DNA of 14,004 bases from DAORHV01 sp964458645 (GCA_964458645.1 CAYWJU010000021.1:1-14004), one strand, 5' to 3'. Counted from the first letter of the stretch, positions 7,300 through 13,800 are shown. Notes: generated from the letters alone by a model not told the origin. Made by a program: numbers and translations.

Positions 7300-7326
7300 G
7301 GCACGACACTTCGCGAAGTGCGTGCC
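7300..7326. repeat. 27-base palindromic insertion beside the pseudo-tRNA anticodon
   Basis: Arms GGCACG (7300-7305) and CGTGCC (7321-7326) enclose the perfect palindrome CACTTCGCGAAGTG (7307-7320). CTTG occurs at both edges, as a short target duplication would leave. The intact tRNA has none of these bases. Confidence 0.6.
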
Positions 7327-7400
7327 TTGCAAAGCTCGGCGCGCAACTGAGCTACAGTCCAAAACCGCACTCATCGTTCACGCAGTGATGATATTGGTCT

Positions 7401-7476
7401 TGGTGGAGCTGAGGAGAGTCGAACTCCTGACATCCTGCTTGCAAAGCAGGCGCTCTACCAACTGAGCTACAGCCCC
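7401..7476 (-). tRNA. tRNA-Ala (anticodon UGC)
   Basis: The minus strand folds as a complete cloverleaf. The acceptor is GGGGCTG/CAGCTCC and contains the G3:U70 wobble pair that alanyl-tRNA synthetase recognises. The D-arm is GCTC-AGTTGGTA-GAGC, the anticodon arm CCTGC-TTTGCAA-GCAGG with UGC at 34-36, and the T-arm AGGAG-TTCGACT-CTCCT. A73 and an encoded CCA (7401-7403) follow. Length is 76 with CCA. The 5' end lies only nine bases after a good -10 box, so little or no 5' leader would need removal. A damaged copy lies downstream at 7244-7361. Confidence 0.97.
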
Positions 7477-7485
7477 ACTGAAAAG

Positions 7486-7514
7486 ATCATACTGCAAAAA
7501 AGACCGCACCTCAA
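7486..7514 (-). promoter_or_regulatory. Promoter of tRNA-Ala
   Basis: On the minus strand, TTGAGG (7509-7514), 17 bases, then TATGAT (7486-7491), ending nine bases before the tRNA 5' end at 7476. It begins just after the stop codon of the membrane protein gene (7520). Confidence 0.75.
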
Positions 7515-7519
7515 TTTAT

Positions 7520-7789
7520 TTAGTAATCCAACGGAATGCCGCCTCCGGTGTCCGGCGGACGCTGAATGGGCAGAATGTTCAAAATGGGGCTGAAGAGGAA
7601 CTGCAGCGTGTTGGTCATGTACGCAATGCTCCAAAAACAGATGAAAATACCCACGATGATGACCACGTTGTACATACCGCCGACTTTATTGGCCCAATCC
7701 GGGTCACCAAACTCGTTGGCAACCTTTTCGCGAAACTTCACGATGCAACACCCGAAGATGAGACCGAAGATGCCTACAACGTATTGCAT
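7520..7789 (-). CDS. Small two-helix membrane protein, unknown function
   Basis: The protein has 89 residues. Two hydrophobic helices are visible, at about residues 2-17 (QYVVGIFGLIFGCCIV) and 41-57 (NVVIIVGIFICFWSIAY). They are joined by a charged loop (KFREKVANEFGDPDWANKV). The tail is Pro/Gly-rich (LPIQRPPDTGGGIPLDY). I recognise no family. ATG 7789 lies two bases after the trxA stop (TAA-TT-ATG), so translation is very likely coupled to thioredoxin. The layout of one short loop between helices resembles small membrane proteins of patescibacterial secretion or pilus loci, but nothing here proves it. Two adjacent cysteines (Cys14, Cys15) sit in helix one. Confidence 0.7.
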   Translation of the reverse strand: MQYVVGIFGLIFGCCIVKFREKVANEFGDPDWANKVGGMYNVVIIVGIFICFWSIAYMTNTLQFLFSPILNILPIQRPPDTGGGIPLDY

Positions 7790-7791
7790 AA

Positions 7792-8115
7792 TTACTGAGG
7801 AAGAACTGCTGCCAGCTTGGCGACGACGTCTTCTTTCGGCTTGGAACCGACAAATGAGTCAACGACTTCGCCCTTGTTCACGATAAGGAACATGGGGATG
7901 CTCATAACACCGTATTTGCCCGGAACCTCGGTGTTTTCGTCCACGTTCATTTTCACTACCTGCAACTTGCCTTCGTACTCTTTCGAGATTTCATCCATGA
8001 CCGGAATCATGGCCTTGCACGGACCGCACCACGGAGCCCAGAAATCGACCAGCACAGGGAGTGCTGATTTCATGACAACAGTGTCGAAGTCTTGGTCGGT
8101 GACGGAAGTGGCCAT
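7792..8115 (-). CDS. trxA: Thioredoxin
   Basis: This is a 107-residue cytoplasmic disulfide reductase. The active site FWAPWCGPCK has Cys30 and Cys33, and the conserved cis-proline is Pro74 in MSIPMF. VDFWA, KMNVDEN and the C-terminal VGSKPKEDV also match the thioredoxin fold. The full domain is present with no signal peptide, so it works inside the cell. ATG 8115 is preceded by a pyrimidine-rich stretch (TTTTTTCTCTCC) rather than a Shine-Dalgarno sequence. The small membrane protein gene follows after two bases, an association that could mean a membrane partner for the thioredoxin or simple operon packing. Confidence 0.96.
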   Translation of the reverse strand: MATSVTDQDFDTVVMKSALPVLVDFWAPWCGPCKAMIPVMDEISKEYEGKLQVVKMNVDENTEVPGKYGVMSIPMFLIVNKGEVVDSFVGSKPKEDVVAKLAAVLPQ

Positions 8116-8147
8116 ACGCTTAGGAGAGAAAAAATCGGAACAACCTC

Positions 8148-8177
8148 AGTATACTCTCGCAAAAATTGAAACGCCAA
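8148..8177 (-). promoter_or_regulatory. Promoter of trxA
   Basis: On the minus strand, TTGGCG (8172-8177), 18 bases, TATACT (8148-8153). The predicted start gives a leader of about 25 bases, longer than at most other genes here. Confidence 0.55.
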
Positions 8178-8255
8178 ATACCAAAAGAAGGATTTTAATA
8201 AAAAGAGTATGATTAAATTCGATTAAGAGCCTTATTCTTCTCTTAAATCTAGCTT

Positions 8256-9200
8256 ATGAAAGCGGGAAAGGCGTATGAGAAATTTGTATATGAGAAATTT
8301 AAAGGATTCTACAAAGATTTTACTGTTACTTTCGACGATAAGATTTTAGGTAGGGAAAGCCAAATTAAGCGCCAGATTGACGTTTCAATTAAGGGAAAGG
8401 TTGAAAATATAGACTTATTATATTTAGTTCAGTGTAAAGATTATACAAAGCCAGCAAATGTCATAACCATTGGTGAATTCTCCTCAGTCATTAAAGATAT
8501 TGGCGCATCGAAAGGATTTTTAGTATGCGCTGGCGGATTTGCAAAAACGATTCACGACTATGCTCAAACACTTGGAATAGAACTCCTCTCTGTAGAGGAC
8601 ATTAATTCTGACAAGTGGAAAGCTGTGATCGAGATACCTATTGTCTACATTAAGAAAGGTGTGAATTTTGCTTTTTCTGGTGCAATTATTGCCACTCCTG
8701 AATTAATTGAAAGAAATAAGGTCCCTATCCAGATATCGCAAAATGATTTTGCTGAAATAAGTTTAGACAAAGGGCAAACCGCAATGAAGATGGGGAAATA
8801 TATTGATAACAAAATGAAGGCCGACAATATTGTCATCAACGACTCGGTTAATTTAAACCTTATGGCACCCGATCTATTAATAAGGTTTGCAGGACTTTGG
8901 ATCCCTTTGGGAAGGCTCGATGTAACTTTTACAATTATCAAAACCTATTATTTAAAATACATACTTCCAGATGAATATTCTCAGATTAAAAATCATGTGA
9001 CGGGACAAATTACACCATTGAGCTTTGCTTTTAGTGGGATTCCAGCCAGCTTAGATTCAAGTTATGTAGAAATAAAAAAAGAAGAATTGCCTATTTTTAC
9101 TAATTTAAATTTAGAAATTGAAGAGAAGCTTGGCGCATTCGCAGATGCAAAAATAGATTATTTTAAAATGTTTATGCCAGGAGCATCCCCTCAGCATTGA
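8256..9200 (+). CDS. Mrr-like restriction endonuclease domain protein (AT-rich, probably acquired)
   Basis: The protein has 314 residues. The first 120 match the Mrr-type PD-(D/E)xK nuclease fold: helix MKAGKAYEKFVYEKF with Glu8, Asp42 in RQIDVSIKG, then LVQCKDY with Gln59-x-Lys61. IGEFSSVIKDIGASKGFLVCAGGF and DYAQTLGIELLSVEDI follow, in the usual order. Members of this fold cut DNA, often modified or foreign DNA. Residues 125-314 are not recognised and may recognise a target or partner. Base and codon use are strongly AT-rich (many AAA, ATT, TTA), unlike every neighbour, which points to recent transfer. ATG 8256 is the first start and gives the family N-terminus. No adjacent methylase of a restriction pair is evident; the gene at 9219 looks like a small-molecule or general methyltransferase instead. 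Confidence 0.75.
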   Translation: MKAGKAYEKFVYEKFKGFYKDFTVTFDDKILGRESQIKRQIDVSIKGKVENIDLLYLVQCKDYTKPANVITIGEFSSVIKDIGASKGFLVCAGGFAKTIHDYAQTLGIELLSVEDINSDKWKAVIEIPIVYIKKGVNFAFSGAIIATPELIERNKVPIQISQNDFAEISLDKGQTAMKMGKYIDNKMKADNIVINDSVNLNLMAPDLLIRFAGLWIPLGRLDVTFTIIKTYYLKYILPDEYSQIKNHVTGQITPLSFAFSGIPASLDSSYVEIKKEELPIFTNLNLEIEEKLGAFADAKIDYFKMFMPGASPQH

Positions 9201-9206
9201 TTTAGT

Positions 9207-9212
9207 TACACT
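9207..9212 (+). promoter_or_regulatory. -10-like box six bases before the methyltransferase start
   Basis: TACACT, then six bases, then ATG 9219, in the 18-base gap after the AT-rich nuclease gene. No -35 is evident. Confidence 0.4.
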
Positions 9213-9218
9213 AAAGCT

Positions 9219-9833
9219 ATGGACCCCACTCGCCTCGCCGCGCAGCTCCGTTGCCCCACCGGCGCCGACGGCATGGAACTCGGTCGCCACCTGGCCACCA
9301 CCAACAAGGAGCCCAATGATTGGGCGCTGCAGCTGGCCGACGTGGAAGGTACGGATACGGTGCTGGAAATCGGCTTCGGACCGGGCGTGGCCTTGGAAGG
9401 CGCAGTAAAGCGCACCGTCGGCAAAGTGCACGGCATCGAGCTGTCGCAGGTCATGGTCGACATGGCGAGCGAACGCAACGCGGACATCATCAAGAATGGG
9501 AAGATGATCCTGCGCCAGGGCGACTCCGAACATCTGCCGTACGACGACGATATGTTCGACAAAGTCCTGTGTGTGAACGTCCTCTATTTCTGGGAAGCCC
9601 CGGTGCAGCACTTGTCCGAAATCCACCGCGTGCTGAAAGACGACGGCTTCCTGGTGCTCGTCTTCTTGGAAACCGAGACGTGGTTGCCGGGGCTCAGGGA
9701 ATCCGGATTGTTCAAGTTCTACAGCGCTGAAGAGGTTGAAGTATTGGCCGAAGAAGCCGGATTCACGGGAATTAGCATCCAACGCAAGGTTCTCCCACAG
9801 GGTAACGGACTGGCGCTGGTCGCCATGAAGTAA
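9219..9833 (+). CDS. Class I SAM-dependent methyltransferase
   Basis: A 204-residue Rossmann-type methyltransferase of the Methyltransf_11/UbiE-like kind. Motif I is VLEIGFGPG (48-56). The acidic residue ending strand two is Glu74 in VHGIELS. RQGDSEHLPYDDDMFDKVLCVNVLYFW (99-125) covers motifs II-III, and IHRVLKDDGFLVLVF is the post-motif strand. The substrate cannot be told from sequence. ATG 9219 is a clear start, with a TACACT box six bases upstream. Base use is GC-rich, in sharp contrast to the nuclease gene that ends 18 bases earlier. The stop TAA (9831-9833) directly touches the stop of the convergent gene at 9834. Confidence 0.88.
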   Translation: MDPTRLAAQLRCPTGADGMELGRHLATTNKEPNDWALQLADVEGTDTVLEIGFGPGVALEGAVKRTVGKVHGIELSQVMVDMASERNADIIKNGKMILRQGDSEHLPYDDDMFDKVLCVNVLYFWEAPVQHLSEIHRVLKDDGFLVLVFLETETWLPGLRESGLFKFYSAEEVEVLAEEAGFTGISIQRKVLPQGNGLALVAMK

Positions 9834-10709
9834 TCAGCCCTGTTTCTCCAGCATCATCGCACGCACGCCCCAGCCGTTCACCCGGAAACTGCGCGCACTC
9901 ACCTCTTCGCGGAATACTGATTCATCTGTGCCGCTCGACGGCAGCGTCACGAACCGGATGTCACCGTCGGCGATGCCCTCGAAGAACGCTTCGTGCTCGG
10001 CCTCGGTGGATTTGTGCGGACCGCGTAGCGCGTTGATTTTGTGATACAGACCCTTCGGCAGGATAGGCGCAATGACCTCGTCCACTGCAATGCGCACATC
10101 GTCCCGCGAGCGTGCCACGCGGTACGCTTCGTCGAACCCCGGGCTGCCGCTGGCTTTGCGCAAGCGCGTGCAGAGTGGCGTATCCACCAACCACAGGTTG
10201 CCGCCGGGGACAGCCATATCCAATCCAACGTCGATTAATGTCTGGGTGACGTCGCTGGGTAAATAGCGACCGATGTGCGAGGCGAAAAACGTACCTGGCT
10301 CGGGCAATTCCCGGCGCGACTTGGGCTCGGTACCGCGCAGAATCATGCGGCAGCGTGCATTGGCGGCATGGGCCAATTCGATAAGATCGCAACGCACCTG
10401 CAAACTCACCGGCGATACCGGCTGCTCAGGCAACTCTCGGTCCACCGCCACCATCGTCACGCCGCGGTCACTCGCCAGCTTCGGATCGAAGGTATGCACG
10501 ATGCGGCCTTCGCCAATCAAATACATACCTGTGCTTTTCGGCACCGATTGCACGACGCGGTCGGTCAGACCGGTAACACGGTGTAACACTTGATGAATAT
10601 ACCCGCCGTGCCGTTCAGCCCGGTCGATCTGTCGGCCATGCTCACCGGCATCTGCGCCCGACTGATAGCGCTCAGACGAAGCCGGAACTGTTTGCAATCG
10701 TGGATGCAT
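9834..10709 (-). CDS. Hypothetical protein, possibly a degenerate methyltransferase fold
   Basis: A 291-residue cytoplasmic protein I do not recognise as a named family. The middle part recalls a class I methyltransferase. VTMVAVDRE (84-92) resembles strand two with its acidic residue, CDLIEL follows, and FFASHIGRYLPSDVTQTLIDVGLDMAVPGGNLWLVDTP looks like the helix and strand of the PGG-type late motif. The glycine-rich SAM loop (motif I) is replaced by YLIGEGRIVHTFDPKL, so SAM binding is doubtful. The N-terminal 50 residues are basic and His-rich. The start at ATG 10709 is supported by a TAACAT box six bases upstream and a palindromic region. It ends exactly against the convergent methyltransferase. 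The fold assignment is low-confidence inference; that it is a gene is likely. Confidence 0.7.
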   Translation of the reverse strand: MHPRLQTVPASSERYQSGADAGEHGRQIDRAERHGGYIHQVLHRVTGLTDRVVQSVPKSTGMYLIGEGRIVHTFDPKLASDRGVTMVAVDRELPEQPVSPVSLQVRCDLIELAHAANARCRMILRGTEPKSRRELPEPGTFFASHIGRYLPSDVTQTLIDVGLDMAVPGGNLWLVDTPLCTRLRKASGSPGFDEAYRVARSRDDVRIAVDEVIAPILPKGLYHKINALRGPHKSTEAEHEAFFEGIADGDIRFVTLPSSGTDESVFREEVSARSFRVNGWGVRAMMLEKQG

Positions 10710-10714
10710 TGCTA

Positions 10715-10736
10715 AATGTTAAATTAACATAACATT
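10715..10736. promoter_or_regulatory. Operator-like nested palindrome before the 9834-10709 gene
   Basis: The arms AATGTTA (10715-10721) and TAACATT (10730-10736) form an inverted repeat. Inside it, TGTTAAATTAACA (10717-10729) is also palindromic about its central base. It overlaps the predicted promoter and has the symmetry of a dimeric repressor site. Confidence 0.5.
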
Positions 10737-10748
10737 CTCTTTTGTCAA
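10721..10748 (-). promoter_or_regulatory. Promoter of the 9834-10709 gene
   Basis: On the minus strand, perfect TTGACA (10743-10748), 16 bases, TAATTT (10721-10726). An alternative -10, TAACAT, lies exactly six bases before ATG 10709 but is 21 bases from TTGACA. The region is AT-rich between two GC-richer genes. Confidence 0.5.
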
Positions 10749-10860
10749 AAACACACCGTAACAAGACAGTTTTTGGCCTTGGCTCTGCGAAAGAATGGCC
10801 TATCGACAAGTGTAAAAAGGCTGGTGCGGCAATGAATACCGGCTGTATGCACTCCGATCG

Positions 10861-10889
10861 TTGAAAGGACCGGGAAAGAAGTATAGGCT
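10861..10889 (+). promoter_or_regulatory. Promoter of the six-cysteine protein gene
   Basis: TTGAAA (10861-10866), 17 bases, TAGGCT (10884-10889), then eight bases to ATG 10898. Transcription would start within about two bases of the ATG. Confidence 0.45.
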
Positions 10890-10897
10890 CGTCGAAG

Positions 10898-11197
10898 ATG
10901 GCCTCCCCCACTCGCTCACTGGCTCCGTTCATTCCGGTCGGGATGATCGGTGTCGTGGCGCTCTTTGTTGTGCTGGCTCGCCTGCCGGATAACAGTGCCT
11001 TGCGTGGCGCACTCACCAATGAAGGTAACACCTCTTCCGCTGCCGTCTCCGACGCGTGTGCGGTGGACGCCGTTGGAGTCACCTGCCGCTGTGTGGTCCG
11101 CGCTGAGGACGAATGCAGCGACATGCAGGGAAAGTTCTATTCCAAGAAAGATGGCGGCATCGATGCCTGCTTGAAAGTCTGCGCCGCAGCCGAGTAA
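10898..11197 (+). CDS. Small membrane-anchored or secreted six-cysteine protein
   Basis: The protein has 99 residues. After MASPTRSLAP comes one hydrophobic segment (FIPVGMIGVVALFVVLA, 11-27), either a signal anchor or an uncleaved signal peptide. A Ser/Thr/Asn-rich linker follows. The rest is a compact domain with six cysteines at 54, 63, 65, 73, 91 and 95 (CRC, DEC, ACLKVC). An even number outside the membrane suggests three disulfides, so the domain probably sits outside the cell. Function is unknown. ATG 10898 is the first start after a TTGAAA/TAGGCT promoter. The gene is read divergently from the 9834-10709 gene with 188 bases between them. Confidence 0.75.
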   Translation: MASPTRSLAPFIPVGMIGVVALFVVLARLPDNSALRGALTNEGNTSSAAVSDACAVDAVGVTCRCVVRAEDECSDMQGKFYSKKDGGIDACLKVCAAAE

Positions 11198-11299
11198 CAA
11201 CGGACGAGACAGGCAAATGAGCGGTGTGTATTTTGAATATCACAAAACCCTGAGCGACCAATCTCCGGACTCACCGGCGTCCCTGGCGTCCTTTTGTCG

Positions 11300-12460
11300 T
11301 CATGTCAGCACTTCCTCCAGTCTGCCTTCCGCCACCGCGCGCTGCAGCTCCATGCCGATGCGCTCGCCGACGCTGAGTGATTCACCGTACAGGTAACTGG
11401 AATACGGCGTTGCCTTAATTCCTGGTGACCCCGGAATGCGCAGCGACACGTCGAAGATCACGATATCCTCGCGGCCTTCCTCGGCAATCACGGCACCTTG
11501 CAACGCAAACGGACCGATGATGCCTTTGCCCGATGGATCGAGCTCCTTGGGCAGCTGCTTGCAAGCTTTCACGAACTTCTCACCCAAATCAAACGCCTTC
11601 TCCAAAAGCGACTCCTTGACCGTCACGGCAATGTGGCCGGTCTCAATCATCTTCAAATCAATGTGCTTACGAACGTCTTCCTGCTGCCAGCTCGGCATGC
11701 GCAAGAAGCCATCCAGATTGGTCTGGCGGCGGGTATCGGTGCCCATCAGTTCCAACTCACCGGTAATCGGAGAATAGAAGAAGTTAAAATTCACCGCCGC
11801 GCCCACAACGAATTCTTCAATCACCGCTTCGCGCCAGTTGGTCGCGATTTTTCCAGCTGCCTCCAGTTCGGTGCCGCGGCGCTCATAGTCGGCCGGACTG
11901 CTGGCGACGAAGAATCCACGCTCGTATCCGCGCTTGGCTTCAGATGCCTTCACCAACACCGGACGATCGATATCGGCTGGCTTCTTGAAAATTTTCGGAA
12001 TGCGAATGCCGGCGTCGTTTAACAAATGGTACTGGTTGTACGGCTGATTGCGCTCTTCCAACTTGAGCAACGTACGCGAACCGAAGATCGGCACGCGGAA
12101 GCTCTTTTCCACCTTGGAGAAGTCGTCGAAGTACACCCAGAAGTAGCGATTGTGTACAAAAATCGCATTCATATCACGCAATTTTTCCTGCATGGATTGG
12201 TCGAGCACGTCTTCGAATGCCGGAACAACCAGGAGCTCGTCGATGCAGCCGCGACCGGACTTCGGCTTACGCGCTTTGGGTACCGATCCGCGGCGCAGGA
12301 AATGCGCATACGTACGGTGGCGTCCTTCCTGGGCGACAACCGCGGTGCGAAAGCCATACTTGGCTCCGCCATGCGCCACGTCCAAACCGCTGTGGCCGCC
12401 AAGCGCGGCAACCGTAAGCTTCTTCGTGTTGTAGCCTTTCAGCAATGAAGGGAGATCCAT
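11300..12460 (-). CDS. PurP-family ATP-grasp paralog (PurP2-like), exact substrate unknown
   Basis: The protein has 386 residues and is homologous end to end to FAICAR synthetase PurP. Shared features are LTVAALGGHSGLD (15-27, where PurP has the GSHSAL loop), VPIFGSRTLLKLEERN (123-138), LVKASEAKRGYERGFF (169-184), EEFVVGAAVNFNFFYSPITGELELMG and IFDVSLRIPGSPGIKATPYSSYL. The glycine-rich ATP loop of true PurP (HGAGGGFGYF next door) is replaced by EAKRGYERGFF. The metal-site segment reads DVSLRIPGSPG instead of EISARIVAGTN. These differences mark the second archaeal PurP subgroup, whose reaction is not settled as far as I know. I use ATG 12460, which gives the family N-terminus (LLKGYNTKKLTVA); GTG 12505 and ATG 12490 are possible. 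It lies 108 bases downstream of purP, probably co-transcribed. Confidence 0.85.
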   Translation of the reverse strand: MDLPSLLKGYNTKKLTVAALGGHSGLDVAHGGAKYGFRTAVVAQEGRHRTYAHFLRRGSVPKARKPKSGRGCIDELLVVPAFEDVLDQSMQEKLRDMNAIFVHNRYFWVYFDDFSKVEKSFRVPIFGSRTLLKLEERNQPYNQYHLLNDAGIRIPKIFKKPADIDRPVLVKASEAKRGYERGFFVASSPADYERRGTELEAAGKIATNWREAVIEEFVVGAAVNFNFFYSPITGELELMGTDTRRQTNLDGFLRMPSWQQEDVRKHIDLKMIETGHIAVTVKESLLEKAFDLGEKFVKACKQLPKELDPSGKGIIGPFALQGAVIAEEGREDIVIFDVSLRIPGSPGIKATPYSSYLYGESLSVGERIGMELQRAVAEGRLEEVLT

Positions 12461-12568
12461 AGAAATCAGAAAATTGTTACAGTGATACATTGCTTCATAA
12501 CGCACTCATGATCGACCTAGCCAAGTAATTTAGCAATACAGCAATGCAACGTTCTACAAAGAGCAGGG

Positions 12569-13624
12569 CTAACCTAGGATTTCATCGAGCCTTCCCTCTT
12601 CGATCGCCTGCTTGATGTCGCGGGCAACGCGGCGGCCAGTGCTCATGGGCACGTTGTACTTGAGGGCGGTGTACGGCGAGCCTTCGATGTACGGATTGGT
12701 TCCGGCAACAATGCGAGCGCTGATCTCGAACACGAAGATCTGCAACTTGCGAGTGACAATCGTTTCCAGACAGAACGGGCCGAACAGACCCTTGCCGCAC
12801 AGCTTCTTGCTTTCTTCCACGACACGTTCACCCATGGCGAAAAATTCGGGCAACATGGACTCGCGAACGACGATCGGCATGTTGCCGACGATGGTGTAGC
12901 TGGTGTGAATCTTGGTCGCCAACTGGTCTTCGGCCTTAATGCGGCCGATGGAATCGGCGTTTGATTCATAGCGCTTATCGAAGCTCATGATTTCCAACTC
13001 GCCCGTCAGTGGCGAGTGGAAGTAGTGAATGTACAGCGGCACTCCCACGATGTACTCCTGAATGGTGAAGTCAGTTTCTTCTGGATACTTGCGGTTCTTT
13101 ACCTCGTAGAACTGCTCGGGTGAACGAACGACGAAGTACCCGAACCCGCCGCCTGCTCCGTGGAACTTCACGATGGCGGGGCTATCGATATCCTTAGGAT
13201 CTTTAAAGACACGTGGCAGCAACAAATTGGCTTTCTGAAGCCATTCACGCTCCATAGTGCGGTTGCTCTCCCACTCCAGAATTTCCTTGGTTCCGTAATA
13301 CATGGACTTCATTTTCTTCACGCCTTCGTGCCCCATGTTCGACACGAACGAGCCGTGCGGAATGATGATGGCATTCTTTTCCATGAGCTTCTTCTCCACC
13401 TCGGGCCACTCGCTCCAGTCATTCACGGTAATGATTTCATCGGCCACACCGTAACTGATGTACGGTCGCTCGCTCCCCTTTTTGCAAATGGCGATGTTCG
13501 GCACGCCTTCGTCGCGGGCACCTTTCAAAATTTGCAAAGCCGAGTGGCTTCCGATTGTGGCAATCGCGTAATCACGCGGATTGCGTGAAGGACCTTTGGC
13601 CGATGTTGCAACTTTCTTAGCCAT
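12569..13624 (-). CDS. purP: FAICAR synthetase PurP (formate-AICAR ligase), archaeal type
   Basis: PurP uses ATP and free formate to turn AICAR into FAICAR, replacing the folate-dependent step of PurH. It has 351 residues, the normal length. Motifs are TIGSHSALQILKGA (23-36), NAIIIPHGSF (84-93), MYYGTKEILEWESNR (108-122), VKFHGAGGGFGYF (152-164, ATP-grasp glycine loop), EYIVGVPLYIHYFHSPLTGELEIM, FGPFCLET, and FEISARIVAGTNPYIEGSPY (299-318, metal and nucleotide site). All look intact. This enzyme is typical of archaea, so its presence in a genome with gyrA, ruvA and pgi of bacterial type implies old transfer or shared ancestry (inference). ATG 13624 is chosen: the Lys/Ser-rich N-terminus replaces the usual leading helix. 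A paralog follows at 11300-12460. Confidence 0.93.
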   Translation of the reverse strand: MAKKVATSAKGPSRNPRDYAIATIGSHSALQILKGARDEGVPNIAICKKGSERPYISYGVADEIITVNDWSEWPEVEKKLMEKNAIIIPHGSFVSNMGHEGVKKMKSMYYGTKEILEWESNRTMEREWLQKANLLLPRVFKDPKDIDSPAIVKFHGAGGGFGYFVVRSPEQFYEVKNRKYPEETDFTIQEYIVGVPLYIHYFHSPLTGELEIMSFDKRYESNADSIGRIKAEDQLATKIHTSYTIVGNMPIVVRESMLPEFFAMGERVVEESKKLCGKGLFGPFCLETIVTRKLQIFVFEISARIVAGTNPYIEGSPYTALKYNVPMSTGRRVARDIKQAIEEGRLDEILG

Positions 13625-13636
13625 GGGATTTTTCGG

Positions 13637-13665
13637 ACTCTACTCCCGCACCCGAATGAGTGCAA
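13637..13665 (-). promoter_or_regulatory. Probable promoter of purP
   Basis: On the minus strand, TTGCAC (13660-13665), 17 bases, TAGAGT (13637-13642), then 12 bases to ATG 13624. This gives a leader of only about five bases. Matches to consensus are modest. Confidence 0.4.
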
Positions 13666-13800
13666 CGCGATTTGCGGAAAAAGACGCCGAAGACTTGTGG
13701 GGTACAGAAGACTTCAAGGGCCGCAATGACTCCAACGAACCTCTGCCAATCTCACCCTGAGGTTTTCGTCTTCTTCGGAGCTTGGACACGGCGGGCTTGT

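Larger units (their letters stand above)
7244..7361 (-). pseudogene. Broken tRNA-Ala copy with two palindromic insertions
   Basis: This is a second copy of the tRNA-Ala at 7401-7476. The last 24 bases of the two copies (7244-7267 and 7401-7424 on the plus strand) are identical through the encoded CCA. Otherwise it is damaged. The acceptor 5' strand no longer pairs fully, several bases of the D-arm are missing, and the anticodon stem is changed. A palindrome is inserted beside the anticodon loop (7300-7326, core CACTTCGCGAAGTG, flanked by CTTG on both sides). A second palindrome is inserted in the T-arm (7270-7283, GCCTGCCGGCAGGC). The TTTGCAA anticodon loop sequence itself survives. It cannot fold as a normal tRNA, so I call it a pseudogene. 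Confidence 0.8.

Noticed and set aside
7244..7361. Functional tRNA-Ala with an intron next to the anticodon
   Set aside because: The D-arm, anticodon stem and acceptor are also damaged and a second insertion lies in the T-arm, so splicing one insert would not restore a cloverleaf.
7244..7424. Attachment-site pair for an integrated element (24-base direct repeat)
   Set aside because: The repeats are only about 157 bases apart with no integrase or cargo; decay of a tandem tRNA duplication explains them better.
9111..9782. Minus-strand open frame of 223 codons
   Set aside because: It is antisense to the methyltransferase and spans the composition break between two real genes.
10672..11124. Minus-strand open frame of 150 codons
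   Set aside because: It overlaps the start of the 9834-10709 gene, its promoter, and the antisense of the six-cysteine gene; it has no start signal or motif.
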